A DNA stretch of 64,000 bases from Saccharomycopsis phalli (Eukaryota > Ascomycota > Saccharomycetes > Ascoideales > Saccharomycopsidaceae), in NCBI GenBank assembly GCA_020342235.1, contig CP073212.1, positions 1,178,001 through 1,242,000 of the forward strand, read 5' to 3'. This document shows positions 20,031-31,528 of the stretch, piece by piece (the first letter of the stretch is position 1; every line of letters begins with the position of its first letter). The notes below the pieces were generated by a model that worked only from the letters and a program-made list of their open reading frames with translations, ran no database searches and was not told the origin of the DNA. Both the position numbers and the translations under genes were made by a program.

Positions 20031-20958
20031 ATACTAGTAGCAGGTCAGAAAGTGAAAGGTAGACGGTTGCGGTGGAAGAGGTTAGAATTGGGCAAAAAAG
20101 TCATATACATCCAAACACCAGTTTACCCTTCACATGGGAGAAATCGAAGATATGGAAGGAAGCATGGAAATGAGGCATGGAAATGAATCACCGAAGATGA
20201 ATCACCGAAAATAAACCATTGAAAATAAAGCACGGAAAGTAAGGTGCGGAAAATAAAGTACGGAAAATAAAGTACGGAAAATAAAGCACAAAAAATAGTT
20301 GTTATGGAGGTGTGTTATTTGTAGTTGGTAATGAATTGGAATACGAAAAAAATGTGTAAGATGAATCAATAGGCTATGAGACTGGTTCTCGTCAATATCC
20401 ATTCACCTGTAGTTTATTGATATTCTGGTGGTAATCTCCATGTGTTATTCACCAGGCGTGCTGTTTGTTATTTTCCAGTACTACTTTTTGCATTGGCACA
20501 CAATTGTCTGCCTCTTGTCCAGTATAACAGTTTATTGTTTAGCCTCATCAAGTGGATCTACCGGTAGTATGATGTAATGAGTATCCTTATTACTAAACTA
20601 GTGACTAGACTAGTATAACTGTGCACTAGGCTAGTGATCAGGACTAGTGAACACGGTCTAACCGTCTTTGGAGCCGAGGAGTGCCCGCCGTATAACATGT
20701 CTAGATGGATGGCAGTATAATCAGTATCAATCAAGTTGTCTAGTTTAATCAAGTCTATTCGAGTCTAAGTCTAATATTTCCCCATTCCATGCTCCATTCC
20801 ATACTCCATTGCATTCTAAATTCTCCATTGCATTTCATTCTCCATTCTCCGCCCATTTCATTCTCCATTCTCCGCCCAATCTCCGCCCATTCCATTCCCC
20901 TTCCATTCCACTGCCCCACTGCATTTCCGCCTCCATTACATTTGCTAGCTGCACCACT
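20031..20958. repeat. Intergenic with tandem repeat and pyrimidine-rich tract
   Basis: The stretch at 20215-20290 is a 14 bp repeat (GGAAAATAAAGTAC type). 20590-20650 holds several CTAG/ACTAGT palindromes. 20780-20900 is a CCATTCCATTCTCC-rich tract beside the 3' end of DPH4. No gene is seen. Confidence 0.6.
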
Positions 20959-21426
20959 CTAATCATCCAAATCATAATACCTCACCCTCACCATCAAACT
21001 ACACGCACCGCACTGCACAGCAATCAAGTATCCGCCCATATTATCGCTCCTCCCGTTGTGCTCCAAGTCCCAGTCGCTCAACAACACCAGATGCCGACTA
21101 CGACACCGGGCACAATCCTTTTGCCAAATCACCCGGTCGTTGGCAAAGTCCTCGATAAACTCAAACTCGTCCAAACTCAACGTCTCCATGCCCTCCATCT
21201 GCGCTGGAGGAACATACCCGACAAGCCCGTCATCATAGATGCGCCGCGTCGCCTCATCCGAAAGAACCGCATACGCCTCCTGGGCCCTAGCCACAAGCCC
21301 GTGCTCATTGTCGCCGGTTTTGTCAGGATGGTGCTGGAGCAACAATTGACGGTACGCTGCTCTGATGGTTGCGAGATCAGCATCAGGGCTCACGCCAAGA
21401 ACATCGTAATGGTTTGTCCGTTCCAT
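20959..21426 (-). CDS. DPH4: Dph4/Jjj3, J-protein of diphthamide synthesis
   Basis: A 155-residue protein with an N-terminal J domain (NHYDVLGVSPDA ... HHPDKTG; HPD at about 33-35) and a C-terminal CSL-type zinc-binding domain with CARC and CGAC pairs and a final acidic RYYDLDD. This arrangement is that of Dph4/Jjj3. The protein delivers iron or electrons with Dph3 for the first step of diphthamide modification of eEF2. Its length matches the family. The long + strand frame across the same bases is a shadow. Confidence 0.93.
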   Translation of the reverse strand: MERTNHYDVLGVSPDADLATIRAAYRQLLLQHHPDKTGDNEHGLVARAQEAYAVLSDEATRRIYDDGLVGYVPPAQMEGMETLSLDEFEFIEDFANDRVIWQKDCARCRSRHLVLLSDWDLEHNGRSDNMGGYLIAVQCGACSLMVRVRYYDLDD

Positions 21427-22875
21427 ATGGTGTACATCAAAGGAAAATTTTCACTGCACAAATATTTAGTCGCCCTGTGGTGAATTGTGCTAATATTTTA
21501 TCCTACCCCAGCGGCTTTTTTTTTTGCTCGTCTTGCTCTCTGGCCTTGCAATTTCAAAGGGGAAATCTCACTATTATATCCTCACATTTAGACTTTGTGC
21601 CGGCACAAGGCCTGCATACTGTAACGTGGTGTATTGCTCCGTAGTGGTGCAATTCCAAGGTCCCAATTCCACCCTGCAATTGCAATTGCCATTGAAATTT
21701 TTCATCTACTTACATTTCCCGTCTTTATTTTTTTCTGTCTTCACTTATTTCCGTTTACGGTTGCTTCCATTTCCATTTCCACGCGATTTCCCGTTTTCCT
21801 CTTATACTTTCTACACATACCGTCTCGCTTACCTCCACACTCTCTCCTCGCTTGCTTCTTGCCCTATACCATACACCGCAACCCTCTTTAATGAATACAG
21901 TATGCCCTTACCACTCCATTGCCTTTCTCAATCGAATCTCGTTTCAAAATGCGGCTGACTGCTGCAAAATAATGCTGTCGCTAGGTACCACTCTAGCCAG
22001 TAAATCCAAAGGATCGACAAAGCGTTGCACCACACTAGTGGTTACCAAGTACACTGCTGGACATCGATGTGGTCCGGAGGCATCTTCAAATTATTATAAA
22101 CGGTGTTGTATGCGGCCAAAAGTGTCCTGGTAGCCTGTTCTCCATACCAAGAATCTTCCTGCACCAGTGTATGCAATATATGCTTGATCGGGAATATGAA
22201 TTAGGGCGTGAACAATGGCTCAGTATTCGCATGATCTCTTGATGTAGAACAGATTGACCCAAGAATTGTGGCACCATTACTTAATATGGGAACAGTCAGC
22301 CAATTTGAGGTTACATTGGGAATACGTGCAACTTGGCCAGCCAGTGGAAGTTGTGTACAATGTTGCGCAACCAATTGGCATTATTTTTTTTTAATCATCA
22401 GGGCGGACTAAAATTCACTAAAGCCGGCCGTCGAATCTTTGCGTGGGATATGAATAATCAAGTGGGTTTGTTGGATAATAAAGTGGGCTGTTGAATCATC
22501 GAGTCGGCAGTAAAATGCGTCGTGAAATTGTATTGGCCTACAGCTACCATTTAAGAGCTTTATTTGTCCAGGCTTGTTTTTTTTTTATATATATAATTAT
22601 TATTATTATTTGCTACTTTTTTCGCCGCTTTTTCGCGGCTTATTTACTACTTATTTGCCGCTTATTTCACCACTTTTTTGCTGCTTATTTGCGGCTTATT
22701 CATTTGCCGATTTCCATTACCATTGCTATTGCCTATTTGGCCCATTTGCGTATTTATTTTTCATCTCTTGCTTGTCGTATTCCTTACCCTCTTATCGTTT
22801 TCCTTCTTTCCGCCTGACAGGAACTTGAGCCCTGGCCGATGATATTGTGACAAATGAAATGGGCTCGTGTCGCTG
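21427..22875. other. Intergenic, pyrimidine-rich ECO1 upstream region
   Basis: Long C/T-rich stretches (21700-21870 and 22570-22800, the latter with TTTCGCCGCTTTTTCGCGGCTTATT-like repeats of about 12-15 bp) keep frames open by chance. No protein family is recognised. It probably holds the ECO1 promoter and 5' leader. Confidence 0.4.
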
Positions 22876-25473
22876 ATGAGTGGGAAACAGACAATTGCAA
22901 ATTATGATACAAACCATGACCCATTGGATATTTTATCCCTCGCTCATCGGGTCAAAGATCACCATCCCAAGTTTGCCAAGCGAAATAAGACTGGTGCTTC
23001 GTGGAGTATTTTCAAAGACACCGTCAAAGTACGCGAAAAAGCACATAGAAGCGAAGCAAAACAACGGGGAAATGAAAAGGTAAAGGAACAGAAAAAGGCA
23101 AAGCAAAAGCAAACAGGAAAGCAAAAGCAAACAGGAAAGCAAAAGCAAACAGGAAAGCAAAAGCAAACAGGAAAGCAAAAGCAAACAGGAAAGCAAAAGC
23201 AAACAGGAAAGCAAAAGCAAAAGGAGACAAAACAGAAAAAGAAAAATGGAAGGGGTGATGTAAACAAGGCCATCCAGCAGCCAGATGGTACACCCAAGAA
23301 AGGAAAACGCACTTTGGACCAGCATATGAATATTGACAAGTTTAACAAGTCTGAAATCATCAGACAAATTGAGAGTATTGGGAGGGATAAACGATATAGA
23401 AATACAGTGGAGGTTCGGGAATATGTGCAGTACAGAAGAGGCACGGATAGAAATGGAGAGAAGATTGGCAGTCGGCAGGTACATGGGCAATTGGAGCTGA
23501 CCAAGCGGAACCAGGTACTGGATAGTCATGTGGTGGAAGGACGAGTGTTGGAAGAACGAGTGTTGGAAGAACGAGTGTTGGAAGAACGAGTGTTGGAAGA
23601 ACCGGTATTGGAAGAACCGGTATTGGAAGATCAGACGCTGGGCAATCACACGTTGGAAAATCAGGCATTGGAAAGTCAGACGTTGGAAGATAGAGTACTA
23701 GACAATCAGATACTGGACAATCAGATACTGGACAATCAGATACTGGACAATCAGATACTGGACAATCAGATACTGGACAATCAGTTGCAAAACAAACAAC
23801 AAAAAGTCATCAATCTACATGATCTTGATAAACACTCTGACAAGGTCATGAATCATGAAATAGTAGACACTAGTCACCCAAAAACAGACACCATCTATTC
23901 TACTAGTATAGAAATTAAAGTAAATCATAATGATACTAAAGCAACTAATGTTAACCAAGACAATGAAAATGCCCCATCTTATGCCACAATTCAAGAGAAC
24001 CATTTTGAAATTGAAAAGAGCATACCCAAAGGCAATACTAGTATCGACAGATATACTATGGATATGAAAGTGACCAATTCTGAACTTGAAATTGAGGCAC
24101 AATTCAAACGTGAGCATGATTCACAGGCAGATGCTAATCAAATTAAAGTCGACCAATCTAGTTTTGAGTCTTTTGTACCAGACTCTGTTAAAAGGGCGTT
24201 CAATCCCAAAAACGTCATTGATATTACTGGTGATGATAGTGATGTGTCGCTGCCGGAGCCTTTTTCAGTAATACAATCTGAACCAAATAAACTAAGCCAA
24301 ATTAGTGATTTAACTCAAATCAGTAAATCAAGCCAAGCCAATGATCCGGCTCAAACCAATAAACCAAGCCGAACCAATTATTCGGCACAAACCATTCAAC
24401 CAAGCCAGGACTCAACTCAGGTCAATGGAGAATCAGACACTTTGGAACATGTGCCAGACTCCCCATTAGACCCGTCCAAAACCCCCGATCCTTCCAAAAT
24501 TCCCGACCCACTCAACATCTCAATAAGACTTAGCCAATCGCCCGACTCGGATATCCGTCACGCTGAACAACTCGACAGAATCGATGTTCGTACCCTATTC
24601 ACTCTGCCAATGGACAAATTCCAAATCCCCGCATCGCCGTCGTCGGTGCATGTTTCGCACGAAGCTCTAACTCCACAAACATCACCGGATTCCCGACCAA
24701 GACTCAATGCTGGTGATTCACTGATGAGGTTTCACGACGACTCGCCTCAAAAGTACGTTGCCAGAAAAACCACGTGTCGTGAGTGCTACATGGCATACAT
24801 GCTGACACTTAAACCCGACGTCGAGCTCCATCAAAAGTACCATGTACGGTACTTGGACGGATTGCTGTGGGGCATGGCCTGGGGCACAAGGATCACAAAC
24901 GTAATGGGCAACAAGAACGAGATACAACGACTGGGGTACATTTGCAAGGTGAATCTTCAGAATGTGCATGAAAACAAAACTGTGCTCAGTCTTCTCAACA
25001 TGATCAACAACGAGTTGAACGCTCCTGATGACAAGTGCAGTGTCACGGGAGAAGGCGACGTGTTTGTGTTTGTCTACAAGCAGCGGATTGCTGGCATGGT
25101 GGCATTGGAGAAATTGGTTCCCCAGAACGGCACATGCCTCATGGACACTGAGACCTTGCACGTGCACACGTTGGATCTGACGCGGAACTCGGCCTTGTTA
25201 CAGAAACTCCCGCGTGCTCTTTATGGTGTCTCTCGGATCTTGGTGCTTAAGAAGTTTCGTCGTAAAGGAATTGCTCTGGCACTTTTGTACTCGGCATTGC
25301 CACATTTAGTCTATGGGATGTCGCTCTCAAAGTACGAAGTAGCGTGGTCCCAGCCCAGTCTGGTAGGATTGAAGTTGGCGAGAAGCTTTAACTTGATTAC
25401 TGACACCAGGTCGAAGCGACAATATCTTAATGTGTATCTAGAGGATGAGCTGGGGCTGGGTATAAAATCGTGA
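22876..25473 (+). CDS. ECO1: Eco1/Ctf7 cohesin acetyltransferase with long repeat-rich N-terminus
   Basis: Eco1 acetylates Smc3 in S phase to lock cohesin on sister chromatids. The last 240 residues carry the family signature: a C2H2 finger (CRECYMAYM ... ELHQKYH, about 635-653) and a GNAT domain (VSRILVLKKFRRKGIALALL, about 788-807) with YGMSLSKYEVAWSQPS and the end region. Upstream lie more than 600 extra residues; S. cerevisiae Eco1 is about 280 in all. This extension holds six tandem KQKQTG units (23100-23220), LEERV units (23540-23625) and LDNQI units (23700-23785), is low in complexity and otherwise polar, and contains a SUMO-interaction-like VIDITGDDSD. The ATG at 22876 is the first in frame. 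The frame is unbroken, so one polypeptide is most likely, but an internal start or unseen intron cannot be excluded. Confidence 0.85.
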   Translation: MSGKQTIANYDTNHDPLDILSLAHRVKDHHPKFAKRNKTGASWSIFKDTVKVREKAHRSEAKQRGNEKVKEQKKAKQKQTGKQKQTGKQKQTGKQKQTGKQKQTGKQKQTGKQKQKETKQKKKNGRGDVNKAIQQPDGTPKKGKRTLDQHMNIDKFNKSEIIRQIESIGRDKRYRNTVEVREYVQYRRGTDRNGEKIGSRQVHGQLELTKRNQVLDSHVVEGRVLEERVLEERVLEERVLEEPVLEEPVLEDQTLGNHTLENQALESQTLEDRVLDNQILDNQILDNQILDNQILDNQILDNQLQNKQQKVINLHDLDKHSDKVMNHEIVDTSHPKTDTIYSTSIEIKVNHNDTKATNVNQDNENAPSYATIQENHFEIEKSIPKGNTSIDRYTMDMKVTNSELEIEAQFKREHDSQADANQIKVDQSSFESFVPDSVKRAFNPKNVIDITGDDSDVSLPEPFSVIQSEPNKLSQISDLTQISKSSQANDPAQTNKPSRTNYSAQTIQPSQDSTQVNGESDTLEHVPDSPLDPSKTPDPSKIPDPLNISIRLSQSPDSDIRHAEQLDRIDVRTLFTLPMDKFQIPASPSSVHVSHEALTPQTSPDSRPRLNAGDSLMRFHDDSPQKYVARKTTCRECYMAYMLTLKPDVELHQKYHVRYLDGLLWGMAWGTRITNVMGNKNEIQRLGYICKVNLQNVHENKTVLSLLNMINNELNAPDDKCSVTGEGDVFVFVYKQRIAGMVALEKLVPQNGTCLMDTETLHVHTLDLTRNSALLQKLPRALYGVSRILVLKKFRRKGIALALLYSALPHLVYGMSLSKYEVAWSQPSLVGLKLARSFNLITDTRSKRQYLNVYLEDELGLGIKS

Positions 25474-26231
25474 CAGAATAGGAGGTGATATGATATACGT
25501 GATGTGATATGATATAAGTTATGCAATTTGCATTTGTACTTGCTCCACTCTATTGTGGCATTTTTAACCATTAATGTTCACTTAGGCATTCCCTTGTGTG
25601 TATGCCTTTCATTGAATTCAAGCAGTAAGAGAGTATCCAATAGTCACACATCTTAGTAAAGTCAGCATCAATCTAAAGAGCATCAGATGAACGCATAATT
25701 TCATTTTCATTTTGATGTTTATAGTGACACGACGACGTAAAAGAAGAGTGGTGACTCTTTTTTGCCTTGTCATCATTGAAAAATGGTATCAAGGGAACAA
25801 TGAATTTTAGACTTTTATATTGTAGTTTGAATGAGAATATCAATCCCATTTGTATACTAGGGACCATTGCTATTACACTGCAAAGTAACATCTATTCTTT
25901 TACCATGGAAATCGGTCAATACTACTTTTGAAGTCAATATCACACCTCTTTAGAACCATTGGCCAATTGTGTAAGCATCATTGGCCTTCTACATATATTT
26001 TAGATTTGGATTTTGGACAGTTTTGTAATCAAAATTAAAATGATATATTATACTAATTTCCACATTCTATACGATTTGTAGTTCTCTAATTTCTTTTAAA
26101 TAGACGGTACTCTTATTATCCATTTATTTCCTAGTCTCATTCATCTGCAAGTCTCATAGTATTTTATTCACACTCATCTTCCAGTCACCTTGTATGTTAC
26201 TCTTCCATTTTTCATATAATCACCACATCAT
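25474..26231. other. Intergenic, no gene seen
   Basis: AT-rich region between the convergent ECO1 and the PAC3-like gene. A short GATATGATAT-type repeat occurs at 25488-25520. Nothing coding is supported. Confidence 0.35.
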
Positions 26232-26783
26232 TCACTCCATATATGCATTCTTAAAGGTATCCATGACAAAAATCAAATTATCAAAATCAGTATCATTAAC
26301 CGACGCACCATTGAAAATACGACTGCTTACACTCACAATTAGATCCCGTGTCTCCTTCTTGTCTGTGGTCAAGACCAATGCCATCAATTGTGTGACAAAA
26401 ATCTTCAACTTCAAATTACTCGAGTCGCCTAGTAAGCAAACCGCAGAAAGATTGGCAGTTTGATCAAGCAAATCCTTCTTCAATCCGTGTTCTTCATCGT
26501 ACTCGTCATCAGAATCCTCCACAAGCCCTTGAATGCTACTCAAAGCGTTCTTATCAGGAATGTTTACTCGATAAGTGGAGTCTATTTCGCCATTGTAAGA
26601 GATGAGAACAACCAATTTGTCAAGAAAATCAAGTATCTTTACGTTTAAGATATTTTTGCCGTCGGGAAATTTCCTGGTGGCCTCTTTAATTGGATCGGGA
26701 AGTTGGATATTCATTAGAGTATATTGGCAGCAGATGAACATATATTGTGCGGGCACATAACGAAGACCTGGCTGCTGCAACAT
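26232..26783 (-). CDS. PAC3-like proteasome assembly chaperone
   Basis: The core resembles PSMG3/PAC3: LDFLDKLVVLISYNGEID, then LGDSSNLKLKIFVTQLMALVLTTDK, then a C-terminal helix. In yeast this role is played by Irc25/Pba3 with Poc4/Pba4, a heterodimer that seats alpha subunits during 20S ring assembly. An acidic loop (VEDSDDEYDEE) sits in the middle. Two starts are possible: 26783 (183 residues) or 26714 (160 residues, MNIQLPDPIKEATRKF), and the second looks more protein-like. The family match is by pattern and length and is moderate. Confidence 0.6.
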   Translation of the reverse strand: MLQQPGLRYVPAQYMFICCQYTLMNIQLPDPIKEATRKFPDGKNILNVKILDFLDKLVVLISYNGEIDSTYRVNIPDKNALSSIQGLVEDSDDEYDEEHGLKKDLLDQTANLSAVCLLGDSSNLKLKIFVTQLMALVLTTDKKETRDLIVSVSSRIFNGASVNDTDFDNLIFVMDTFKNAYME

Positions 26784-27046
26784 GCATACAGAGTGTGAGC
26801 TTGAAATGGCAAAATAATCGACATTGAATTGAGAAAATTATATTGTTACTTTGGAAATGTTTGTCAATTGAATAATGTTCTTGTTTGAAGCTTGAAAAAC
26901 TTTTCTGGGGGTATTTGCGTGAGCTTGCTCATTATTTTCTACCCGATTTCTCATGGGCAATTGGCAAACTGGTTCCTGCCCAAGGGCTAAACTACGAGAG
27001 TATATTACATTAGTATTAATTAAATTTTAAATATCGTATAGTAAGT

Positions 27047-29317
27047 TCATTTAACCTTCATCTTGGTGGTAGCCAAGAGATAGGTCTCAAAGATGTCAAA
27101 ACTAGCACGCTTCCGATTGAAGGTGATAAAGTCCTGATTGAATTTTGTGTCGTCAAACACCAATTCAATGTCATCTTCTTTAAAAGTTTTGTGCTCTGAC
27201 AATACAGGGCTCCGTTTAAGCTGAGTATTGTTGGCGACGCAAAGGTTTTCCATAGACTCAGAAACGACTGAGGTTGCGCTAGAAGTCTCTGAACAGAGAG
27301 ACAATATGCTATCGCTGTCAGAGTCGCTTTCCAAGACGATGCCCAACGCGCTGTGTTTACGGATTGACGGACGTGACTTTCGAGACGTCCGGCTATCAAC
27401 ACGAAGAAAGTCCTTGTTTTCAATTGTGCCTGCAATTGATTCGACAGTAACTAAGTCGATACGCGAGTCGAACGACGTGGCAATGGAGTGGGTAGATTCC
27501 CGAAGTGGGGAGTGGATAGGTTTGACTGGAAGAGATTTGGAGATTTTTGGAAGATTCTCTATATCAGAGGAGGTAGAAGAGATTGCTTTGGGGTCTGGTG
27601 TATTGCTTTTCGAGTCTGTCTGTGACTCAGACTTTGAGCTAGTGTTTTTTCCACTATTTAGCGCAAGATTTGATCTAGAATTGGGCAATTTCCCGTTCAA
27701 AGACCGCATGGTGGTTAGCCGGAGCTCGGCCTCCATGCTTTTGACAGACAATGATCTGGTGGCTTCGGCAATGGAAGAAACCTCAATGATTGGCTCCAAT
27801 GTTTTCACCGGCTGCTCGACATTGCATTCGGCAAGATCATCAAAATCAAAGAGTTCTTCGCTACTGATTGACATGGAGAGCTTCGAGCGGTGCCGGGAGG
27901 CTGCCGGCGACTCCTGGTGAGGTCCCAGGGACTCCTGATGAGGTCCCAGGGGGCTGCACATTGACTGGGAAGCGGGCGACACAGATAGAGACGAAGAGAT
28001 CGACAGAGGGGCGGAATTTGATGAGAATAGCGACAAAGGGTCCACCTCCAGTATGTGACGTTTCAAATACTTGACAGAGCTGATCAATTCCTGCTCCCTG
28101 GCCTCTGCTAGAAGCGCCTGACTGTACCGAATTTGCCTGGAGTTTCTTACATCCTGTCTTTTTGAATTGCCATGCGAACCCATTGGCTGGTGCTGCATTC
28201 CCCCTTTTAACATATTTACAGGAACTCCTTTTCCTGTTTTGCGCGACAGTGCCAGATGTCGCTTGTGTTGGTCTGAGCCAACCAGCCAGCGTACGGACCC
28301 GCCCATAGACCCGCCCATAGACCCGCCCATAGACCCGCCTATCGATCCGCCTATCGATCCACCTATCGATCCGCCCATTGACCCTCGCATTGACCCTCGC
28401 ATTGACCCTCCCATGGACCCGCGTGAGCTGAGCGGGGTCGGCGTAAGGCTGTCCGAAAACAGGCGGGCTGTGCCCAACCGGACGGTGCCGCATTTGCTGT
28501 CGGCAATATATATACTAGCAACATGGTGTTTTGCGTGTCTTGCAGTTTCCACATGATCGCTGGTGATCTCAGTATCAGCATTGGGGATAGGTTCCTTGTT
28601 GAGGTCTTCTTTGGAGGGACGGTAGAATGGAATGTAGCTGTGCAAAAGGATAGGGCTTTTGTCATTCTTACTGGATGGCTGATCTTGCTGAGCATTTTGA
28701 AAGCTATTATCCAGACCCAGGCCGCTTGTTTCAAATTCGTTTCTCTTTAAAAACTCATTGTGCTTCTGGGCCAAGTACTTGTTTCGCTGCAACTCTTTCA
28801 GCATGCAATGGGCATACTGCAACAAAGCTGTGCTTGTCATTACCTTTGGGAACTTTTCCACAAGAATATTCGCCCCCTCTTCCTCCAGGTGTGCTTCTAA
28901 CCGGCGCACATCTTCCTCATGCTGAAAATACTCTGTTTTCTTGTACCCAAGCTCGTACGACGGAAGAAGCGGGTTTGGGTTCAATTTAAGATCAATTCCC
29001 CCAATAGGCATTGTATGATATTCTGGCAGCTGATAATTCTTGATAATCTGTTGGCCATTCAGAGATAGCCTCTTGTAAATATCCTCAAATACCTTGTCAA
29101 TCTCACTTGCCTTGCTGTAGTCGTCATAGGCCAATTTCTGTGAGTGTGCAGAGTCCTGGTGCAATTTGAGTTTTTTTGATATTTTGATCTTCTTGTCGAT
29201 TTCTTCTCCCAAAATATCAGCTAACAACTCCTCCTCCAGTGACCCATACCGACTGGGTGTCTCGAAATAGTAGCCTTTCCGTCCTACGGCAATTGAATGG
29301 GACATGATCAGAAACAT
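27047..29317 (-). CDS. Unknown protein with Gly-Ser-Met repeats
   Basis: An uninterrupted 756-codon frame, or 752 if translation starts at the second Met (MSHSIAVGRKGYYFE), which reads better. The first 220 residues are charged, probably helical and well composed. A block of about 14 tetrapeptides of the type GSMG/GSMR/GSIG follows (coded near 28290-28430, 12 bp units). A Ser-rich region with LSISSSLSVSP and SDSDSDS runs come next, and a folded-looking end (DDIELVFDDTKFNQDFITFNRKRASFDIFETYLLATTKMKVK). I recognise no domain. It may be a regulatory scaffold phosphorylated at its Ser-rich part; that is only inference. Confidence 0.7.
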   Translation of the reverse strand: MFLIMSHSIAVGRKGYYFETPSRYGSLEEELLADILGEEIDKKIKISKKLKLHQDSAHSQKLAYDDYSKASEIDKVFEDIYKRLSLNGQQIIKNYQLPEYHTMPIGGIDLKLNPNPLLPSYELGYKKTEYFQHEEDVRRLEAHLEEEGANILVEKFPKVMTSTALLQYAHCMLKELQRNKYLAQKHNEFLKRNEFETSGLGLDNSFQNAQQDQPSSKNDKSPILLHSYIPFYRPSKEDLNKEPIPNADTEITSDHVETARHAKHHVASIYIADSKCGTVRLGTARLFSDSLTPTPLSSRGSMGGSMRGSMRGSMGGSIGGSIGGSIGGSMGGSMGGSMGGSVRWLVGSDQHKRHLALSRKTGKGVPVNMLKGGMQHQPMGSHGNSKRQDVRNSRQIRYSQALLAEAREQELISSVKYLKRHILEVDPLSLFSSNSAPLSISSSLSVSPASQSMCSPLGPHQESLGPHQESPAASRHRSKLSMSISSEELFDFDDLAECNVEQPVKTLEPIIEVSSIAEATRSLSVKSMEAELRLTTMRSLNGKLPNSRSNLALNSGKNTSSKSESQTDSKSNTPDPKAISSTSSDIENLPKISKSLPVKPIHSPLRESTHSIATSFDSRIDLVTVESIAGTIENKDFLRVDSRTSRKSRPSIRKHSALGIVLESDSDSDSILSLCSETSSATSVVSESMENLCVANNTQLKRSPVLSEHKTFKEDDIELVFDDTKFNQDFITFNRKRASFDIFETYLLATTKMKVK

Positions 29318-31528
29318 GGAATTGCTAGGCTTTTATGGGACTTGACCAGGTAATTCGAGGCAAATTCCAAGGCACCAGAGGATGCATGTTGAAGTTGAGC
29401 TCATGTCTGGTGCAAGCAACTAGTCCGTGGTAGAGATATTAATAGTAGTCCGAGTAATATCAAGAATAGTTCTGCAAGGTTTTGTAGGGAAGTAAACATA
29501 AATTGTGGGTTAGTGATAAATATTGTCATATATAGTTTTAGTGGAAGGGCCATGGTTTGTACATATATATACAATGTTGATGGTTTATTGGGAAATACTG
29601 CTTGATCAACATGCATAAAGAACAGGGCCGCCTTATATTTGTCACGCTAGTCCTAATTGATTACTCTAAGATTTTCCTATGCCCCCGTAATTGATATTTC
29701 TTATTCTTGCTCTCGTTCTTGCTCTCGCTATTTATTTATTTATTTATTGTTATTGTTCTTCTTGTTGTTTTTATCCAATCACTATGACTACATCGTCCAC
29801 TTTTCGTCATTAATCTGACAAGCGGCCAAGAGAAGGGCTTAGGTACATTACCCGGGTAAAAAAAATTGCCTTGAATATTTTCTAAAAGGAGCAATTAAAC
29901 TCTTTTCCTAATATGCCTATACTCCATGGGTAAATGTTTCCGGAATTGTGCATTGAACTCAACCACTCTGTCGTAGGGCACATGCCTCATTGATAGAATT
30001 CAATTTTCCGGGGAGAATTTGAAACGACTGGGTAGTATTTTACTATTAGTATATTTAATAGGACAAAAATGACTCGCCAGGCTCAATTTCAATTTCTCCT
30101 AAGAGTTTTTTACGTGTAATATCATGTCAGGGCAATTAGGATAGAGCCTCACGTAAACCTGCACCGTGCACATAACTCATTTACCCAGAAGCGTCTTCCT
30201 CATGAGAACCTAAAGAAACTGTATTATATATATCGTTTATGGAATTATAGGAATGCTATAAATGTTTATTACGCCGCTTCGTATGGCTCGCTTCAAATAT
30301 TACCATGAAGGTCTGGCAATCTTCAATGCCGTTCACGTGCCCTGGAGCCGTGCGATATTATCTTGAGCTATTCTAGGACTTGAAATACGCTGTATTACTA
30401 AAATCAATTGGCTTAATAGGCATTGAGTAAATGATATGACGTCATTTGTCGCAAGAATATGAATGACAATATATTATTTACTGTAATTACGATAATTGGA
30501 AAAGTTGTGCATTTTTTTATCAACTAATTAGATGCTAATACGTCCACCAGTGAAATTAGGCTAGACAAAAATAATCCATGTATATTATAGCAATGAAAAC
30601 TATCATTTAGAACCCAGTTGATATTTAAATTGGCCAGGGCAGTTTGGCTCGTATAAAGTCGTAAAGGCATGTTTGCAAATTTTGGGATAAAAGGGTGGGC
30701 CCCGAACTGTAGCCAAATTAGCGCAATAGCTTCATGAATACCTATAGGCACTTGGAGTAGCTATAAATTTACGTTGAAGATTTTGATTATTGTTTTTAAT
30801 TAAGCTAGGCCATTTTGGTGGGTACAACCTTGGATCGACTCAGATGTAGTCTAATAAGAGCATTAGATAAGTCAAAAATAAGCCAAATACAAGCAGGAAT
30901 TTATTCATAATATAGACTAAACGAGTCATTTATTTATGGAAGAGCATAGACCGTCAATATATTGAAAGAGAGAGAGAGAGAGAGAGAGGGTGTGTGTGTG
31001 TGTGGATGATGGTGTGTGTAGGTTAAGATTGAATACCGGCATAAAAGATACAGGATGCGAAGGAATAGTACGAGCACTGTTTTGATTTTGCTAATCCCTG
31101 TTCCACTGAAATTAGTACAGGCAGTTGTTCTTTATGATAATTGCCGGCGTGGCAAGGTACTTTTAGTATGATGCAAATGTCGAAACATCGACATTAAAGC
31201 ACCAGCATAGCATGAATCGTACTAATCTTACCAAAAGTAGAAATAATACTACAACACAAGGGTCTCAGCATATTGCTAGGTTAGAATATTGGCATATGTA
31301 AATGCAGTAGGAATCTTTGGTACGTTGCTGTTTGGAAGATCGGTACATGGCCAATCTAAATGGTAGTCGATCAATGTTGCTAAAGACAATTAAACCCACA
31401 ATCTGCTAATCTCGTATACAATGCTAATCTTTGTATAGCACCGCCTGACGACGCACATCTTAGGGGGTGTCGGACCCCAGACACTCTATTTCCCACGTCA
31501 CCCCACAACAATTGCTACCACACAATAA
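29318..31528. other. 2.2 kb gene-free AT-rich region
   Basis: No frame here looks like a protein. Present are an (ATTT)n run near 29727, long AT-rich stretches, and a GA/GT microsatellite at about 30968-31003. It is the upstream region of both the GSMG-repeat gene and the GMPPA-like gene. It might hold an origin, an ncRNA or a decayed element, but I see no specific sign of one. Confidence 0.4.
30966..31004. repeat. (GA)n(GT)n microsatellite
   Basis: About eleven GA units followed by seven GT units. Confidence 0.95.

Noticed and set aside
20809-21483. 224-codon + strand frame over DPH4
   Set aside because: DPH4 on the - strand has J and zinc motifs; the + frame has none.
21524-22828. Several frames upstream of ECO1
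   Set aside because: They follow pyrimidine-rich, Phe/Leu/Pro/Ser-biased low-complexity DNA and have no family.
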